Below are positions 23,499 to 34,664 of a stretch of 64,000 nucleotides of DNA, piece by piece (the first letter of the stretch is position 1; every line of letters begins with the position of its first letter). Location of the stretch: NCBI GenBank assembly GCA_003013855.2, contig ML058548.1:310001-374000 (forward strand), in the 5' to 3' direction. The notes beneath the pieces are model-generated. The model was not told the origin of the DNA. It did not search any database and worked only from the letters and a program-made list of their open reading frames with translations. The position numbers and the translations under genes are program-made. Source of the DNA: Liriodendron chinense (taxonomy: Eukaryota; Streptophyta; Magnoliopsida; Magnoliales; Magnoliaceae).

Positions 23499-24485
23499 GG
23501 GTTTAGGAGATGTCATGCAGATCACTGTTGCTACTTGAAGAAGTTTGATACGTCGTACATCATCCTTATTCTGTATGTTGACGATATGCTTATAGCCAGA
23601 TCAAACATGAAGGATATCTCAAATCTCAAATGACAGTTGTTTAGAGAATTATCCATGAAGGATTTAGGAGCTGCAAACCAAATCCTAGGCATAATGATAA
23701 AGCGTGATAGAAAAAACAAGAAACTAGTTTTGTCACAGGTAGAGTACATAACCAAGGTACTTGATCGATTCAGTATTGGAGGTGCTAAGCTGGTTAGCAC
23801 TCCATTAGCCAATCACTTCAAGCGCTCTAAGGAGTAAGGTGCGAAGACGTAGGAAGAACGTGACTACATAGCTCAAGTCCCTTACGTGTCAGCTATATGG
23901 AGCCTCATGTATACTATAGTTAGCATGAGGCCAGATATTCCTTAAGCAGTGGGAGTTGTTAGTAGGTTTATGAATAACCCTGAGAAGGAACATTGGGAAG
24001 CTGTGAAGTGAATCCTCAGATACCTGGTGCTACAAGGCTACGTCGATTCAAATTTGACAGGAGATATTGATAGCAGAAGGAGCACTATAGGGTATGTCTT
24101 TACTCTGGGTAATGCGGTAATCAGTCGGGTCTTTCAGTTGCAGAAGATAGTATCCATCAGTACAATGAAAGTAGAGTATGTTGCAACTATAGAAGCGTGT
24201 AAGGAGATAGTGTGGATGCAAGGTTTTATGAAAGAGTTGGGGAAGAAGCAAGCAGATTGTAAGCTGTACAGTGACAGTCAGAGTGCAATACACTTGACCA
24301 AGAATTTAGCTTTTCATTCAATGACTAAGTATATTGACATCAGATATCACTTGATACGTTTGTTACTGAAAGATGGATCGATTGCTTTGGAGAAGATCCA
24401 TACAAGTGAGAACCCTGCAGATATGTTGACTAAAACGGTCACATGGGAGAAGCTGAAACTTTATTCAACTTTGATTGGTCTTTAG
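23499..24485 (+). pseudogene. Copia RT C-terminal part and RNase H
   Basis: Third segment of the Copia polyprotein. RT catalytic YVDDM lies at about 23573-23587, followed by MKDLGAANQILGI and ITKVLDRF. RNase H follows: YVDSNLTGDIDSRRSTIGYV, KVEYVATIEACKEIVWMQ, YSDSQSAIHLTKN and IDIRYHLIR, ending in NPADMLTK. Stops occur near 23631, 23836 and 23944 and frames shift near 24010. The end lies about 65 bp before the purine tract of the 3' LTR. Confidence 0.9.
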
Positions 24486-24549
24486 GCTTGAAGATGAGGA
24501 GGTGGTGTACTCCGGATGCAGAAGACGAAGGATATATGGTGATGTGTCT

Positions 24550-24562
24550 CCAAGTGGGAGAT
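24550..24562 (+). other. Copia polypurine tract
   Basis: CCAAGTGGGAGAT immediately precedes the 3' LTR. The AAGTGGGAGATTG context is the usual plus-strand priming site of plant Copia elements. Confidence 0.85.
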
Positions 24563-25138
24563 TGTTGATGTGTAGAGCCAGCACACCAATGCCAGCCAGA
24601 AGGTGGTCGGGCGCCCGACCTGATGCCCAGGGCAGGCGCCCGACCATGTTTGGTTGGACGCCTGAAAATCAGTTGTTTTTATGCTAATCTCGCTGGAGAT
24701 ATTTTGGATTGGGCGGGCGCCCGACCAGGCCTGACAGGGCACCCGGCCGGACACGAACAAATTTGTGGGGTTTCCTATTTTGAGTCCTATTTTCGGGTTA
24801 TGCTATATAAAGGGGTGTAATTCGAGATTAGGATATGTCATTAGGGTTTACATATGTTCAAGGTGAGAAAGAGGGAAGAAGTTAGCAAAAAGGGCTATTT
24901 CTGTGCATGGGAGCATGGAGAAGGTGAGTATATTTCTTGTAACTTTGTCTTCTTCACAGTGGAACTTTGCACCCGTGGTTTTTTACCCATGCTGGGATTT
25001 TTCACGTAAATTCTGTCTTGTGGTTTGTTGGTTTATTTCAATTCCGCTTCTAGTTGTTATTTCTTATTGTTTATCGTTTGTGGGTGAGACCGGAGATTGG
25101 ATCTCGGTTCACCAGCGTTGTTGGTGTGCTGCGCAACA
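24563..25138 (+). repeat. Copia 3' LTR (576 bp)
   Basis: Partner of the LTR at 11894-12491, with the same TGTTGA start and GCAACA end. A TATA motif (TGCTATATAAAGG) lies at about 24801-24813. It is followed by the target duplication AAGAC. Confidence 0.93.
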
Positions 25139-25143
25139 AAGAC

Positions 25144-26299
25144 TCCCAAATATAGGAGTAAATTTTTTTTAAAAATAAAAATTGGCCATTAATAGCCGAT
25201 TTGCTATATTGTTTTCTTTATCTCGCAAGATGCAGGCTCCACCTGACAGAACTTTATGCATGACATAGACGTTATCCCAATTTGTCTTCCATTTACCTCC
25301 TACTCGGTCCTTTGCTCCAATTGGCAAAATGACTTTCTAGACTAAGTCTCCTTCAGCAAAAGCCTTGCCTTTTACTTTTCAATTATTATCTTTGGCTACT
25401 CTTGCTTTATGCCGCTGCAACGAGTCTAAATCCTTAACCAAACATTATCTAGGTCCTCCAATTCGGTAAGCATAGCTTCTGTAAAATCATGTGGAGTCAA
25501 ACTACTCTGTTATGCTACCCGTAATGATGGAATTGTCATCTCTATGGGTAATACTACATCATGTCTGTAAGTCAAAGCAAACAAAGTCACATTTGTTCCG
25601 ATCTTTGGAGAATTTCTATGCCCAAAGTGCCTTTGATAACTTTAAATGCCAAACTCTTGGATTATTGGTAATAGTCGTTCTGATGATATTCTTTAGTATT
25701 TTATTCATGGCCTCAACCTGGCCATTTGCTTTTGCATAATATGACGAAGAATTCAACAATTTAATGTGATATTCTTTTTCAAAATTCTTTACTTGGATTG
25801 CATTAAAAGCTGAACCATGGTCTACAGTAATCGATTTAGGAATTCCAAACTGATGGATGATATGATCTTGAATAAACTCGATTACATCGGCGTGTTTGAC
25901 TTCTTTCATTGGCTTCGCCTCCACCCATTTGGTAAAATAATCAGTGCGAAAATGATATAATGGTGTCCTTTAGATGAAGGAGGTTTAATCATGCCGATCA
26001 AATCCATTGCCCATCCTCGAAAGGGCCATGGCTTAATGATTAGATGAAGCTCCTTGATCGGGATTCTTGTATCGGACTATGCTGCTGGCAAGGTCTACAT
26101 CCTTGAGCATACTTGATGCACCATTTTGTAATCTATGGCCAGTAATACTCATATCGTTGAATTAATGATTACATCTTCCTTCCAGCCTGATGAGCTCTGC
26201 ATATGCCTTCATGAGCTTCCCCCATCACTCTTAAGGGCTTCTAACATAGCTAAACAAGGCCATGAATTTACCTATTGAGAATTGCTACCAGCTGCCATG
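25144..26299 (-). pseudogene. Gypsy (Ty3) integrase remnant
   Basis: Read on the minus strand, the segment near 26190-26225 gives HEGICRAHQAG and further down CQQHSPIQ, the integrase zinc-binding region. The catalytic core at 25616-25924 contains HQFGIPKSITVDHGSAF and YYAKANGQVEAMNK, which carry the second aspartate and the glutamate position. A C-terminal part reaches about 25200. Stops and small indels break the frame. It belongs with the RT/RNase H segment at 28610-29750, from which CACTA-type DNA separates it. The Copia element joins its left edge. Confidence 0.85.
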
Positions 26300-26629
26300 C
26301 TGGCATTTTTGGAGGCGTGAAGATGGTTGCCAGCTGCCTTATATATGCATGTGGGTTTAAGCAAACCTCTCAAAAAAATCCTACCACAACTCACAACTAT
26401 TGTGAAATCAAACAATCAAAAATAAAAAATTTCATATGAAGGGGGCAAAAGCAGAACCAATGGGGGCAATATACAATGCTCAACAAGAACTAGTGGCATT
26501 TCAATTCAGGCTAGCATTCCAGCATTCGCATAAAAGAACTTACAAAAAGGAAACAATAGATTTCATAACAACGGATTTGGGGGTCTGTCTTTTTTCATGG
26601 TCTGTTAGATCATTTAAAACCAGTTAGAA

Positions 26630-27100
26630 ATGAAACTAGAAATAAAAACCCTAACTAAAGAAAACGAAAAATAAAAAAAAGCTATGAATCAGAAACCCAT
26701 TCAGAAAAAAAGAGGAATTGTAAATTAATAAAGCACCCAGTACAAAAGAAGCTAGAAATCCCAATCAATAATTCAGAAACCCTACAAAATCACTCTGTAG
26801 AAAAATCAAACTCCCAATCAGAGAAGAAGGTAGAACTATAATAAGCAAAAACCCAACTAGAAGAAAAAAAGGCCAGAACCAAAAACCTAGTCAGAAGAAA
26901 TTAGAGATAAAAAAATCTAATTAGAAAAGAAATTAGTATTTCTAGTAGAAATTACAAACCTAGCTAGAAAAAAATAAAATCAAACCCCCGAAATCAATTG
27001 AAAAGAAGCTAGAAATAAAAAAATCAACGAGAAATCAAAACCCAATTAGAAAAAAAAAAGAAACTAGAAATCAAAACCCACATCCTAGACCTGATGAAAA
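26630..27100. repeat. Degenerate A-rich tandem repeat
   Basis: Loose repetition of AAACCCAATTAGAAAAGAAGCTAGAAATC-like words in units of about 30-50 bp. No reading frame. On the minus strand it would lie just downstream of a putative short exon near 27100 and could be an expanded intron of a captured gene. Confidence 0.5.
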
Positions 27101-27216
27101 CCGAGCAAGGATCTCGTTGCTCTCTCTCTACAGATCGGGGCGAGCGAAAAGATGCTCTCAGAGGCAGGCAGGGGCGAGTGAGATGAGAGGATTAGGGCTT
27201 CTAGAGTTTCAAAAGG

Positions 27217-27226
27217 GGGGGGGGGG

Positions 27227-27282
<56 letters not shown>
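27217..27282. repeat. Poly-G plus GA microsatellite
   Basis: A run of about 13-15 G at 27216-27230 is followed by a GA tract to about 27282. This is a likely sequencing-difficult site. The frames through it are low complexity only. Confidence 0.85.
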
Positions 27283-27285
<3 letters not shown>

Positions 27286-27357
27286 AGGTCCCTTTACAAA
27301 TGGGCGCTGGAGACGCTGTCACTCGGGGAACCTGAGCACGTAAAGCATAAGGGATGA

Positions 27358-27799
27358 TTTCAAAGCTCTGTGGGCCCCACCATGATGTATGTGTTTTATC
27401 CACACCGGCCATCCATTTTTACATCTGATATTAAGGCATGAGCCCAAACCTGACACATATCCAAATATCAGGTGGACCACACCACAGGAAAATAGTGGGA
27501 TTTTCTGTTAAAAACTTTTTGGGGCCACAGGTGTTTGATATCAAGCTAATATTTGTTTTTGCCCTTCATCTCGGTCTATATGACCTTATCAACAAGTTGG
27601 ATGGCAAATAAATATTACAGCGGGCCCTAGTAAGATTTTAAAGGTGGACGTTCAATCCCAGTTATTTTCCTGTGGTGTGGTCCACCTGAGATTTAGATCA
27701 GTCTCATTTTTTGGGCACATGTCTTAAAATCATATGGAAAATGGATGAACGGAGTGGATAAAACACATACAACATGGTGGGGCCCATGGAGCTTTGAAA
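27358..27799. mobile_element. Fold-back MITE, about 442 bp
   Basis: The arm TTTCAAAGCTC...GGGCCCCACCATG (from 27358) is repeated inverted at the right end (...CATGGTGGGGCCCATGGAGCTTTGAAA, to 27799). Pairing runs for about 60 bp, through GTATGTGTTTTATCCAC and CCATCCATTTT. No coding capacity. Confidence 0.8.
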
Positions 27800-27851
27800 C
27801 CATCACATGAGCAAGTCCACCGTTACATGGGTCACTATAGCCTGTTACATG

Positions 27852-28353
27852 GGATTACCCCGAGAACAGATTAGTGGGTGTTACCCTTATCGTATGGCCC
27901 ACATGGATGATACTTTGTACATCCATTCCGTCCATCCATTTCTAAGTCCCATTTTAGGATGAGGTTCCAAAAATTATGCAGATCCAAATCTCAAGTGGAC
28001 CATACCACTAGAAACAGTTTGGTTGAGTGCCCCACCATTAAAATTTCCAAAGAGCCCATTGTAAGGTTTTGGTAGTGTTTATTTGCAATCCAAGCTCTTT
28101 ATAATGTCAATAAATTCTTTATGTATGTCAGATTGATCTAAAACTTTTGTGGCCCATAAAATATTTTTAATGGTTATTGATCATTGTTTCTAGTGGTATG
28201 GTCCACCAAAGATTTAGATCTTCTTAGGGTTTTGGACTACATCGTAAAATGATATGAAAAAACAGATAGACGGCTTCGATATATAAAAAAATATACATCA
28301 ATATGGTCCCCACACGGTTAGGGTAACACCCACTAAGCTGTTCTAGGGTAACA
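27852..28353. mobile_element. Fold-back MITE, about 500 bp
   Basis: The left arm AGAACAG-TTAGTGGGTGTTACCC (27862-27887) has an inverted partner GGGTAACACCCACTAA-CTGTTCT at 28321-28344, and pairing continues inward. Structure is the same as the neighbouring MITE, with different termini. Confidence 0.75.
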
Positions 28354-28609
28354 CCTAATTGGCACCCAAAATAAAAGAGCGGGAATGATGGCGGTGATAA
28401 AAATAAGAAAATTTTGAGATGATATAGCGACGGTCTAAAGCCGTTGGGGAAAAAGGCGGGGCAGTCGGGAAGTCTTTTTCTGGTAGTGTTTCCCCGACGG
28501 CCTATATAGATTCACCGACGGTTTTCAACCGTCGGAAATTCCGACGGCTATAAGCCGTCGGAGAAAAAAGGCAGGGCCGTCGGGAAAAGTCATTTTTTTG
28601 GTAGTGAAT

Positions 28610-29750
28610 TATATATAGCAAACCATCATAAGATTTTCGGAACAATTCGTCATTGATTAGCACATAATTTCAGGTTGTCTGCTTTATTTTACGATCAACT
28701 TTCGAGTTGAAGTTGTTCAAATAATTCTTTATCGGCAACTACCAATCGTCTAAAGATACGTTTAAATTAAGAATCCTTGAAACCGGCTTTCGTTTGTTGA
28801 TTGATGGCAATGACATTCTTTGGACTGAAACAAATTGTTTCTCTACCCCTTTGGGTAGTTTCAATCCTGAAGGCAATTAAGCAATGACATTTGCATTGCC
28901 GTTATTTTCTCTAGGCACATATGTCAATGTGTAATCTTTAAAACTTCCAAGGATTTTCCATGCCATGCCAACATACGGAATCAATTTTCATTAGTACACT
29001 TGTAGATTCCACTAATTTGGTTAATTACCAGTAAGGCATCACCACATATTTCTACCTGCTAGGCATTAAACTCCCGAAGAAGTCCAAACCTAAGATCAAA
29101 GCTTCATATTCCTCTTGATTGTTTGTTCACTCAAACTCCAATTGGAATGCCATCTCTTGGATTTCACGGGTAGGAGCTTTGATTATTATTCTGGCTCCTA
29201 CTGACCGATCTACTTTTGAGCCATCAAACCATAACTTCCAAGTAGGTAGGGTAACATGGCAAATTTGAAGGATATCTTGGGATTCTTGATCGACATCTTT
29301 AGCTAGGCGATTAGCCAAGAAATCGGCTATGACCTGCCCCTTTACGACCTTTTGGGCACATAATTAAAACTGAATTTCGACAATTCTATCATCCATCTGC
29401 CAATTCAGCCTCGCAGAGCAGGCTGAGTCAACATGTATTTTATTAAATTTGTAGAAGCTATTACATGCACCGTATTAAATATGAATGGCATAACTTCATG
29501 GCTGAGAAATACAATGATAAACACAAATTTTCAAAAGGTGAATATCTTGTCTCGGCATCATTAAGCCGTCTGCTCAAATAATATACAGCTTTTTCCTTCT
29601 GTTCGTAATTTTCTTGGGCCAACATTACTCTAATTGACTCATCCAATGCCACGGTATATAAGCGAAGAGACCTATCTTAGCAAGGAAGAGTAAATACTGA
29701 CGGCTTCGCTGACCATTTTAAGTTTGAATACGCAAGAAAGGCTTGCTGAG
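28610..29750 (-). pseudogene. Gypsy (Ty3) RT C-terminus and RNase H remnant
   Basis: Minus-strand translation from about 29740 gives NLKWSAKPSVFTLPC, a stop, then the connection region: KAVYYLSRRLNDAETRYSPF and CLSLYFSAMKL (29461-29652). The RNase H of plant Gypsy elements follows near 29127-29318, with WKLWFDGSKVDRSVGARI and EMAFQLEFE, and NNQEEYEALILGL in a shifted frame. Several stops are present. It is the upstream part of the pol gene whose integrase lies at 25144-26299; the intervening DNA is the CACTA-type insertion. Confidence 0.85.
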
Positions 29751-29779
29751 CCCACATGTGTACAAGGCGTTCGTTTTAA

Positions 29780-30250
29780 CTATTTTTTGGTAGGTAAACC
29801 GTTTCTCACAAAACAACGTAATCTTACAATACAATCCTTTTCCATGCATCTCTAGGCTTGTACCGATTGAGGAAGACAAAGCTGAAAAACTAAATAAAAC
29901 TCATTGTGAAATTTTATGGATGTGGAAACAAGAACCATTTACATCTCCAAAGGGGTGCCAAACTGACAAATCCCTCCATTACACAACTACTAAGCGAAGC
30001 AAACACACAACCAAAACTACAAGAAGACCAGAACACAGAAAAGAACTAACTAAACACAACCCAACACCATGTTACCTCTCATCTGAACGCAACCCAAACA
30101 CAGAAGACCAGGACAGCCTCTGGATGCATACAAACTTCACTTAACCATTAGCTAGATGAGCATCTTAACCCACACCTACTTATCTTCCATTTCATGTCTA
30201 GACACAATTTGTTAATAATAACAAAGATAAGACGAACGTTGGCCCAATGA
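29780..30250. other. 3' flank of receptor-kinase copy 1
   Basis: No gene. The sequence is similar to 49500-49996 downstream of copy 2, for example at AATCTTACAATACAATCC and the CATCTCCAAAGGGG segment. The duplication that made the two kinase copies therefore includes at least about 450 bp of downstream DNA. Confidence 0.7.
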
Positions 30251-33200
30251 TCATGCAGCATTTTCCTGATCTTTGTGAATCCCAACCCCAAGATATAAGT
30301 CGTTGATTGCATGCATTTCTTTGGCAATATCTCTCATTTGCATCCGCTTGTTCGGAGAATCTACAGAACATGCGATGCCAATTTTGACTACAGAAGCCAA
30401 GCACTCTTGCATTTTAGTTCTTGCAATGCGTCATTGTTCTCCATTGTTCAAATCTTGAACTTCTTCTAAGAATAGTCGTGGGTCTACAATCTCCATCACT
30501 CGATCAGGTAAAGCCATCTTAACAAATTGATGGAGGCTTAGACCGTCTTTGAATATGCCATCTATTGGTCTTTTTCCTGTGAACATCTCTAAAAGAAGGA
30601 TACCATAACTGTAGATATCACCATGTGTAGAAGCCTTTCTCCCATTCCATACTCTGTCATTTGCACATCTCAAAATTTTGAGATATCAAGGTTTCATTCC
30701 AACAAACAAATAAAACTAGGGATTGGTTTTTGACATAAAAGAAGTGACAATAATTACAAGAATAGCAAATAATCATCATATTGACTTTAAACTTTTGAAG
30801 CATGAAGTTATCAAGGTATAATTAACAAATGAGTCTACTACAAACATAAGTCTAGCAAAAAGAAAGACTTTGCAACTCTGTGAAAAACAATTAGTACTAA
30901 TGGCTCAGCCATAGCTCTTCCATGCTCAACCATTGGATGCATTTTTAGTTGAAATTTATCTTAACCAAAACTGAAAAAATTACTTAAAACAATCTTCCGC
31001 TTTCCAATCGTTCATTCTTACTGAGAGTTTCTTTCGAGTTACCATTGCAACAGTAATGGAAGTATAACTTTTACAGGATGATTTATTTTGCGATTTTTGG
31101 GGCGCGTTTGGTAGCCATTGAAAAATGAGTTCATCTCAATTTAGTTAATCGTAACTATGCATTAGAGATCAATTATTTTGGTAGGGATTAAAAATAATCT
31201 TGATAGCCAATAATTTGTATATCTCCAATACATAATTAATACTAACCAATATGAGTTCATTTCTTATTGTGTATTTCTTATGGTAGTAACTGTAACAATG
31301 TAGCAACAACAGAAGCAATAAAAAAATGTTTGAGCTTTATATTTAACAACTGCAAAACATTTAAGAAAGAAGAAAGATAAAAGGAAAAAAAGAAAAGCAT
31401 GAAATTTTTACCTGGAGGAATATAGCCAACAGATCCCTTGATACCAGTCGAGCTGGTTTGATCTTGAGAGGTATTAGTGGCAGCATTAGGAAGGAACCTT
31501 GCTAATCTGAAATCACCCACGTGGGCGCACATGTCTTCGTCCAATAGAACATTGCTTGGTTTTAGATCGTGATGAACGACTGGTGTGCTGCAATGGTGAT
31601 GAAGATACTCCAATGCAGAGGCTATATCAATGGCTATATCTAGCCTCTGAATAAAGTTCAAGCTCCTTAACTCATGCTGCTCGTATATATTTGGATGTAA
31701 CCACTTCTCTAGACTCCCATTAGGCATGTACTCAAACACTAGAGCTTTGAAATCATTTCCTTTAAAATCAATGCTTGAGCAAGCAGTTATGATTTTAACT
31801 AGATTCCGATGCCGGATATTTCTCAAGGCTTCACATTCAGCAAGGAAACTCCTTGAAGCTCCTCGTTGTTGAAGATTGACAACTTTCACTGCAACATGTG
31901 TTTCTTGATGCTCCAGAATTCCTTTGTATACAGAGCCATAATTTCCAACACCAATCAAACTGTCCGAAGAGAACCCACCAGTTGCTTTAAAGAGATCCGC
32001 ATAAGAAATCTTTAAAAATTGGCCATCCAAGAGAGATGCTGGCAAAGGATTCTTGTTGGCCTTTCTTCTCGCCTGATAAAGAGTGGCGAGGAGAAATGAT
32101 AAAAGAATCAAACCTAAAACTGCACCGGCCACTGAGAATATTACTCTTAGAGAAATCGACCATCCATGTTTCTTAGGAGCTTTCTTTGGGCACTCTGGCA
32201 GCCGTAATTGTGGGATACCTCCACAAAGCTTTTTGTTTCCAAGAACCGAAAATGCACTCTTGTTTTTGAAAACCCCTTGAGTTGGGACTTCACCATCAAG
32301 GTCATTTGAAGACAAATCCAAATATTGCAAAAATGGGAATTTCTCCAGAACTTGTGGAATATGCCCAGAGAAGTTATTATGGGAAAGATCTATCAGTAGA
32401 ATACTTTCTAAGTTGTTTAGAGATGCAGGAATGGGGCCTTGAAATAAGTTATTGCTCAAATTAAGGAATTCCAGGCCCCGACAATTGCCTAATGTGCTTG
32501 GAATTTCACCCGTCAATTTGTTGTGAGAAACATCCAAATGTTGAAATTGTTTTATCTGACCAACTTCCGATGGTAAAGATCCGATCAAAGAATTCTCACC
32601 TGCATAAAGTTGAATCAGAGTAGGAATACTAAAAACTTCTTTGGGTAAGGTACCGTTCAACTTGTTTCTATCAAGGTATAATGCTTCAAGGCGACAGTTT
32701 CGAAGACTCGATGAGATACTTCCCTGCAAACGATTTTCAGATAAATAGAGTGTGGCCAATCTGGTGATGTTGCCGATGGAGGATGGGATTTTCCCTGAGA
32801 GTTTGTTTTGTAACAAATACAATCCCTCCAAATTTTGAAGCTTCCCAACACCAATAGGAATGGTACCCATGACAGAAGTCTCATCTATACCTAGCGTATT
32901 TAAGTTAAAGAGATTGCTAATATCTGTGGGGATACTTCCAGATATTGGGTTTCCTCCCAATATTAGTTCTCTTAATTGGGTAGAGAGATTGACGATAGCT
33001 GCGGGCAATGTTCCTCTCAGCTGATTGGAATGTAGATTTAATATTTCCAAACGGGTACAATTGGTCAAAGTAGTGAGGAAAATAAAGTCATCGCCTTCTT
33101 CACCTCCAAACTTATTACCAGCTAAATTTAATCCCCGAAGATCTTGTAGTCTTCCCAAATTCTCAGGCACGGGTCCAATGAAATTATTAAGAATAATACT

Positions 33201-34028
33201 GACATCAGAAAGTCTTGAAGCATTGGATAATGAAGCTGGTATTGGTCCAGTAAATGCATTTACTCCAAGGTAAAGACCTTTGAGATTAGGAAGGGTGAGA
33301 CCTAGATTGGATGGAAGGTTGCCATGAAGTAGGTTATTTCCCACAGCGAATGCAACGATGGATGAGAGGTTGTAAATTGATGGTGGGATCAGACCGGACA
33401 GTTTATTTGAAGAGATCCGAAGATATTGTAACTTCACTAGTCGTCCTAGCTCATCTGGAATACTTCCTTCCAAACTGTTTTCATATAGATAGAGAAAAAC
33501 AAGAGACGAGAGGTTCCCGAATGCTGGTGGGATGTTGCCGATGAGTTCGTTACGGCCAAGATTCAACGACACCAACTTTGACAAAGAGCTAAGCTCGATC
33601 GGAATTCTTCCTTGCAACCCATTATAACTCAGATCAAGATCCTGAAGACGGATGAGTTGGCTGATTTCACGTGGGATTACACCATGGAAGCTGTTGCTCG
33701 AGAGGTTGATACGCCTGAGGAAGGTGAGGTTTGCTACACGAGGTGATATGGGCCCGACCAATCTATGGGAGCCAAGATTCAAGGCGGTGACCCTTTGAGG
33801 ATGCCGGCGACTGCATGTGACTCCTTCCCATTTGCAGAAATTGACGGAATTATTCCACGAGCTGAATACCCCGAAGGGATCATTGGATATGAGATCCTTG
33901 AATGCGATCAAGGCAACTCGATCCGTCTTGTTTCCTAAGACAGGGGAACCGATTCCCATGAAAAGGAAAAGGAAGGAAACGAGGAGTAATGACCAAAATG
34001 CCCTTGGACATAGAAATACAAGCTCCAT
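30251..34028 (-). pseudogene. LRR receptor-like kinase, subfamily XII type, copy 1 (damaged)
   Basis: Plasma-membrane LRR receptor kinase related to the EFR/Xa21 group. Exon 1 (34028-31412) encodes a signal peptide (residues 1-32), LRR N-cap with SSWNNSVNFCKWEGVTC (about 56-72), around 20 LRRs, C-cap KLCGGIPQLRLPECP, membrane helix (about 629-651) and most of the kinase: IGVGNYGSVYKG from 692, Lys 715 in VAVK, HHD at 819-821 and DFR instead of DFG at 839-841. An intron of about 760 bp with GT donor at 31411/31410 follows. Exon 2 (from about 30653) lacks one C relative to copy 2, shifting the frame after the ancestral acceptor. An in-frame TGA at 30431-30433 removes about 57 residues; the original stop would be at 30251. 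The start MELVFLC was chosen because a TATA-like box lies about 90 bp upstream and would exclude the earlier ATG at 34112. Likely not a working kinase. Confidence 0.9.
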
Positions 34029-34116
34029 TCTCCTCATCAATGGGAGGACTGGAAAAAACAAGAAACCAGAAAAACACAATAGTAGCATCTGATGGGGGCT
34101 TTGCGTTCTCACCTTC

Positions 34117-34127
34117 GTATATTTATG
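34117..34127 (-). promoter_or_regulatory. TATA-like box of receptor-kinase copy 1
   Basis: On the minus strand, ATAAATATACG lies about 90 bp before the ATG at 34028. It is conserved upstream of copy 2 (53961-53974). Similarity between the two gene copies ends a few bases beyond it. Confidence 0.5.
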
Positions 34128-34207
34128 ATTCCGGAGTGTGGATCCTCTGTTTCAAGGGCACAGGAATTTCCTGTGCCAATGAATTTCATTAGCCACGTAA
34201 TTTGTGG

Positions 34208-34517
34208 ACGCGGATTGCGTCCGACCCCTGGTCGGACCTAACTGTGCGAGATCCCACCGTGATGTATCTGTTTATCCACTCCGTGCACCCATTTTCTGAG
34301 ATCATTCTTAGGGATGGGCCCAAAATTGAGGCATATCCAACGGTGTTATGGACCACACCAGATACGACTCTTCATTTAATGCAACCAAGCTTAATATTTG
34401 GTGAGGTCGACTAGGATCTGGCTCATTGATGGTATCATACATTAACATAAAGGGATGGACCGCTTGGATAAACCGATACATGACAGTGGGCTTCCACAAG
34501 TCGGACGCATTCCGCGT
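34208..34517. mobile_element. MITE upstream of receptor-kinase copy 1, 310 bp
   Basis: Termini ACGCGGATTGCGTCCGAC and inverted ACGCGGAATGCGTCCGAC match at 17 of 18 positions. The interior CCCACCGTGATGTATC / GATACATGACAGTGGG also pairs. It has no counterpart upstream of copy 2 and lies within 100 bp of the copy 1 TATA-like box. Confidence 0.75.
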
Positions 34518-34664
34518 TGCGCTCACGTTGGCACAGCAACTAAGAAAGAAGAGAAATTTTAACAAAAAAAAAACTTTTTAATTCGCATGTAATTTTACAT
34601 TCCGGTGCCTTATCAAAAAGGCTTAACTCGCTACCTTCTATTATAAGCCAATGGGTCAGTGCTT

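Larger units (their letters stand above)
11894..25138 (+). mobile_element. Copia LTR retrotransposon, nested and decayed
   Basis: Exact 5-bp target duplication AAGAC lies at 11889-11893 and 25139-25143. LTRs start TGTTGA and end CAACA (11894-12491 and 24563-25138). A primer-binding site follows the left LTR and a purine tract precedes the right LTR. Internal order is gag, protease, integrase, RT, RNase H, the Copia order. About 8.1 kb of the 13.2-kb span is later insertions: a CACTA transposon and a solo LTR. Removing each insert with one copy of its target duplication makes the Copia frame continuous. Stops, frameshifts and diverged LTRs show the element is old and inactive. Confidence 0.95.
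26300..28606. mobile_element. CACTA-type insertion in Gypsy pol (left end not seen)
   Basis: The right end ...TTTTTTTGGTAGTG at 28606 is a CACTA terminus (inverse CACTACC). It is preceded by subterminal CCGACGG/CCGTCGG inverted motifs (28424-28585) that differ from those of the element at 14279. A second GGTAGTG ends at 28488. The matching CACTACC left end was not found, so the left limit is only where Gypsy similarity stops. The interior holds an A-rich degenerate tandem repeat (about 26630-27100), a possible captured gene leader, GA and G tracts and two fold-back MITEs. Confidence 0.6.
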
